Positions 35,510 to 36,500 of a DNA stretch of 36,500 nt are shown piece after piece. Positions within the stretch are counted from its first letter, which is position 1, and each line of letters starts with the position of its first letter. Under the pieces are notes generated by a model that worked only from the letters and a program-made list of their open reading frames with translations, had not been told where the DNA came from and ran no database searches. The DNA is from an uncultured Treponema sp. (GTDB taxonomy: Bacteria; Spirochaetota; Spirochaetia; Treponematales; Treponemataceae): the NCBI GenBank assembly GCA_946411215.1, contig CAMKDH010000003.1:1-36500 (forward strand). The letters run 5' to 3'. The translations under genes were made by a program, and so were the position numbers.

Positions 35510-35906
35510 TTACGTGAATTCCTCTTTGAAAGTGATAAACCTCATGTAATTGCAGATCCTATTCTGCTTCTACATCCAATTAATTACGTGACATTTTCTA
35601 CAGATTTTGTGAAACTCACGTAAAACCAAGCCCCTAATGAACATATCAGGTTAATGATTATGTCTATCAATTCATTAATTCCTCAAAATTACGTGAATAT
35701 TCCGTTGTCTCCAACAGAGTTCACGTAATTACAATTCCAATGCCTGTATTAAGTATTTCCAATTACGTGAGTTTCACTTTGAAAGTGTCAAAACTCACGT
35801 AAAACTCCTTGATTTGAAAATCAATACAGCTACTATTGAGTGTTTAAAAACTCCAATTGTCTTTGGTTACGTGAGTTCTCCTCCTGAATAAATCTTTCTC
35901 ACGTAA
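35510..35906. repeat. Array of five TTACGTGA-N24-TCACGTAA inverted-repeat units
   Basis: Units at 35510-35549, 35584-35623, 35689-35728, 35763-35802, 35867-35906; nine of ten arms exact (35542-35549 is TCATGTAA); inter-arm spacing exactly 24 bp in all five. Confidence 0.97.
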
Positions 35907-35920
35907 CCTAAAAAACTACA

Positions 35921-36000
35921 TATATAATATGGCAAAAAAAGTGGACTTCTTACAAAAATTTGAGAAAAAAAAGGCATTATTTTACAAAAAAAGATTTGTT
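35921..36000 (-). promoter_or_regulatory. Putative leftward promoter block reading into the inverted-repeat array and the PD-(D/E)XK-like gene
   Basis: Reverse complement CTCAAATTTTTGTAAGAAGTCCACTTTTTTTGCCATATTATATATG matches the block upstream of the Rpn gene (13333-13413). Confidence 0.5.
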
Positions 36001-36145
36001 CTATACGAAACGCGTGCCCAAAGTTCACCGGGAGCCTTTTTTTCTAATTGAATTTTCTTTATCTTTTCGATATTATGTAAAATTGTAAAATCGGGGCGAA
36101 AGTTTTTCGATTTTTACGACTTTTATTGTATTTAAGGATTTTTTT

Positions 36146-36394
36146 ATGACTATTACACAAATGCTTGGTCAGAGCGGACTTCTGACATTGCTTGGAATGT
36201 GTGTTGTATTCAGTTTTATCATCATCCTGATTATCTGCATGACTATTCTCAAAGCTGTTATTCATGCGCTTAAGCTTGATAAGGACAAACCTGCTGACAC
36301 ACCTGCGGCTTCTTCTCCGGCTCCTGCTGGAAATGATGGGGCTATTGTTGCTGCTATTGCGGCTGCCGTACACGACAAGGCATTAAAATCATAA
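36146..36394 (+). CDS. oadG: OadG family sodium-pump decarboxylase gamma subunit
   Basis: 82 aa; single N-terminal TM segment and Ala/Pro-rich tail, directly upstream of an oadA-like start; SD AAGGA. Confidence 0.8.
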   Translation: MTITQMLGQSGLLTLLGMCVVFSFIIILIICMTILKAVIHALKLDKDKPADTPAASSPAPAGNDGAIVAAIAAAVHDKALKS

Positions 36395-36412
36395 AAAATT
36401 AGGGGAAATAAA

Positions 36413-36500
36413 ATGGCTAAAGTTGGAATTTCTGAACTTGCAATTCGTGATGCTCATCAGAGTCTTCACGCAACACGTATGACAACAGCAGATATGCTGC
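36413..36500 (+). CDS. oadA: Oxaloacetate decarboxylase alpha subunit / carboxyltransferase, N-terminal fragment (truncated by window edge)
   Basis: MAKVGISELAIRDAHQSLHATRMTTADML, the conserved RDAHQSLxATRM start of OadA/PycB; SD AGGGGA. Confidence 0.92.
   Translation, partial: MAKVGISELAIRDAHQSLHATRMTTADML

Noticed and set aside
35510-35906. CRISPR array or integron attC cassette array
   Set aside because: Repeats are 8-bp inverted arms, not long direct repeats; no cas genes or integrase in the window; no RYYYAAC/GTTRRRY attC-type core sites recognised.
35964-36044. GAAAAAAAAGGC ... GCCTTTTTTTC inverted pair as a terminator
   Set aside because: The loop is ~58 nt and the pairing is mostly A/T homopolymer; the left arm lies within the promoter-like T-rich block.
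36085-36117. Imperfect hairpin GTAAAATCG...CGATTTTTAC upstream of oadG
   Set aside because: AT-rich with a bulge; no recognisable riboswitch or terminator features.

Overview
AT-rich chromosomal window, probably from a Treponema-like spirochaete. That assignment is inferred from protein content: BspA/TpLRR and InlB-type repeat lipoproteins, an Rpn-family nuclease, a periplasmic-propeller HD-GYP protein. From left to right: the 3' end of queA; a minus-strand, translationally overlapping operon (NDP-sugar dehydratase, DegT aminotransferase, three divergent xanthine-dehydrogenase-type subunits); two tandem copies of a 132-nt palindromic element; a secreted protein and a highly acidic E/P-rich SPOR protein; a large LRR/InlB-repeat lipoprotein; an Rpn-family nuclease; ilvE with a third 132-nt palindrome upstream; an LPP20-like lipoprotein plus a CsgG/LpoB-like coiled-coil/barrel protein; a RibF-type FAD synthetase; two more InlB-repeat lipoproteins (one LRR, one with an FGE/SUMF1 domain); a propeller-HD-GYP regulator; a ~2 kaa surface protein whose signal peptide is out of frame at a G8 tract; a PD-(D/E)XK-like gene with an unusual DNA array directly upstream; and oadG/oadA. 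The strongest candidate for something undescribed is the array at 35510-35906. It has five 40-bp units, each TTACGTGA-N24-TCACGTAA with exactly 24 bp between the arms. Inter-unit gaps alternate 34/65/34/64 bp, giving a ~179-bp higher-order period. The array lies between a promoter-like block, shared with the Rpn nuclease gene, and the start of the PD-(D/E)XK-like gene. Other notable signals are the poly-G tract, consistent with phase variation, and the 132-nt palindrome family, which shows compensatory base-pair changes.
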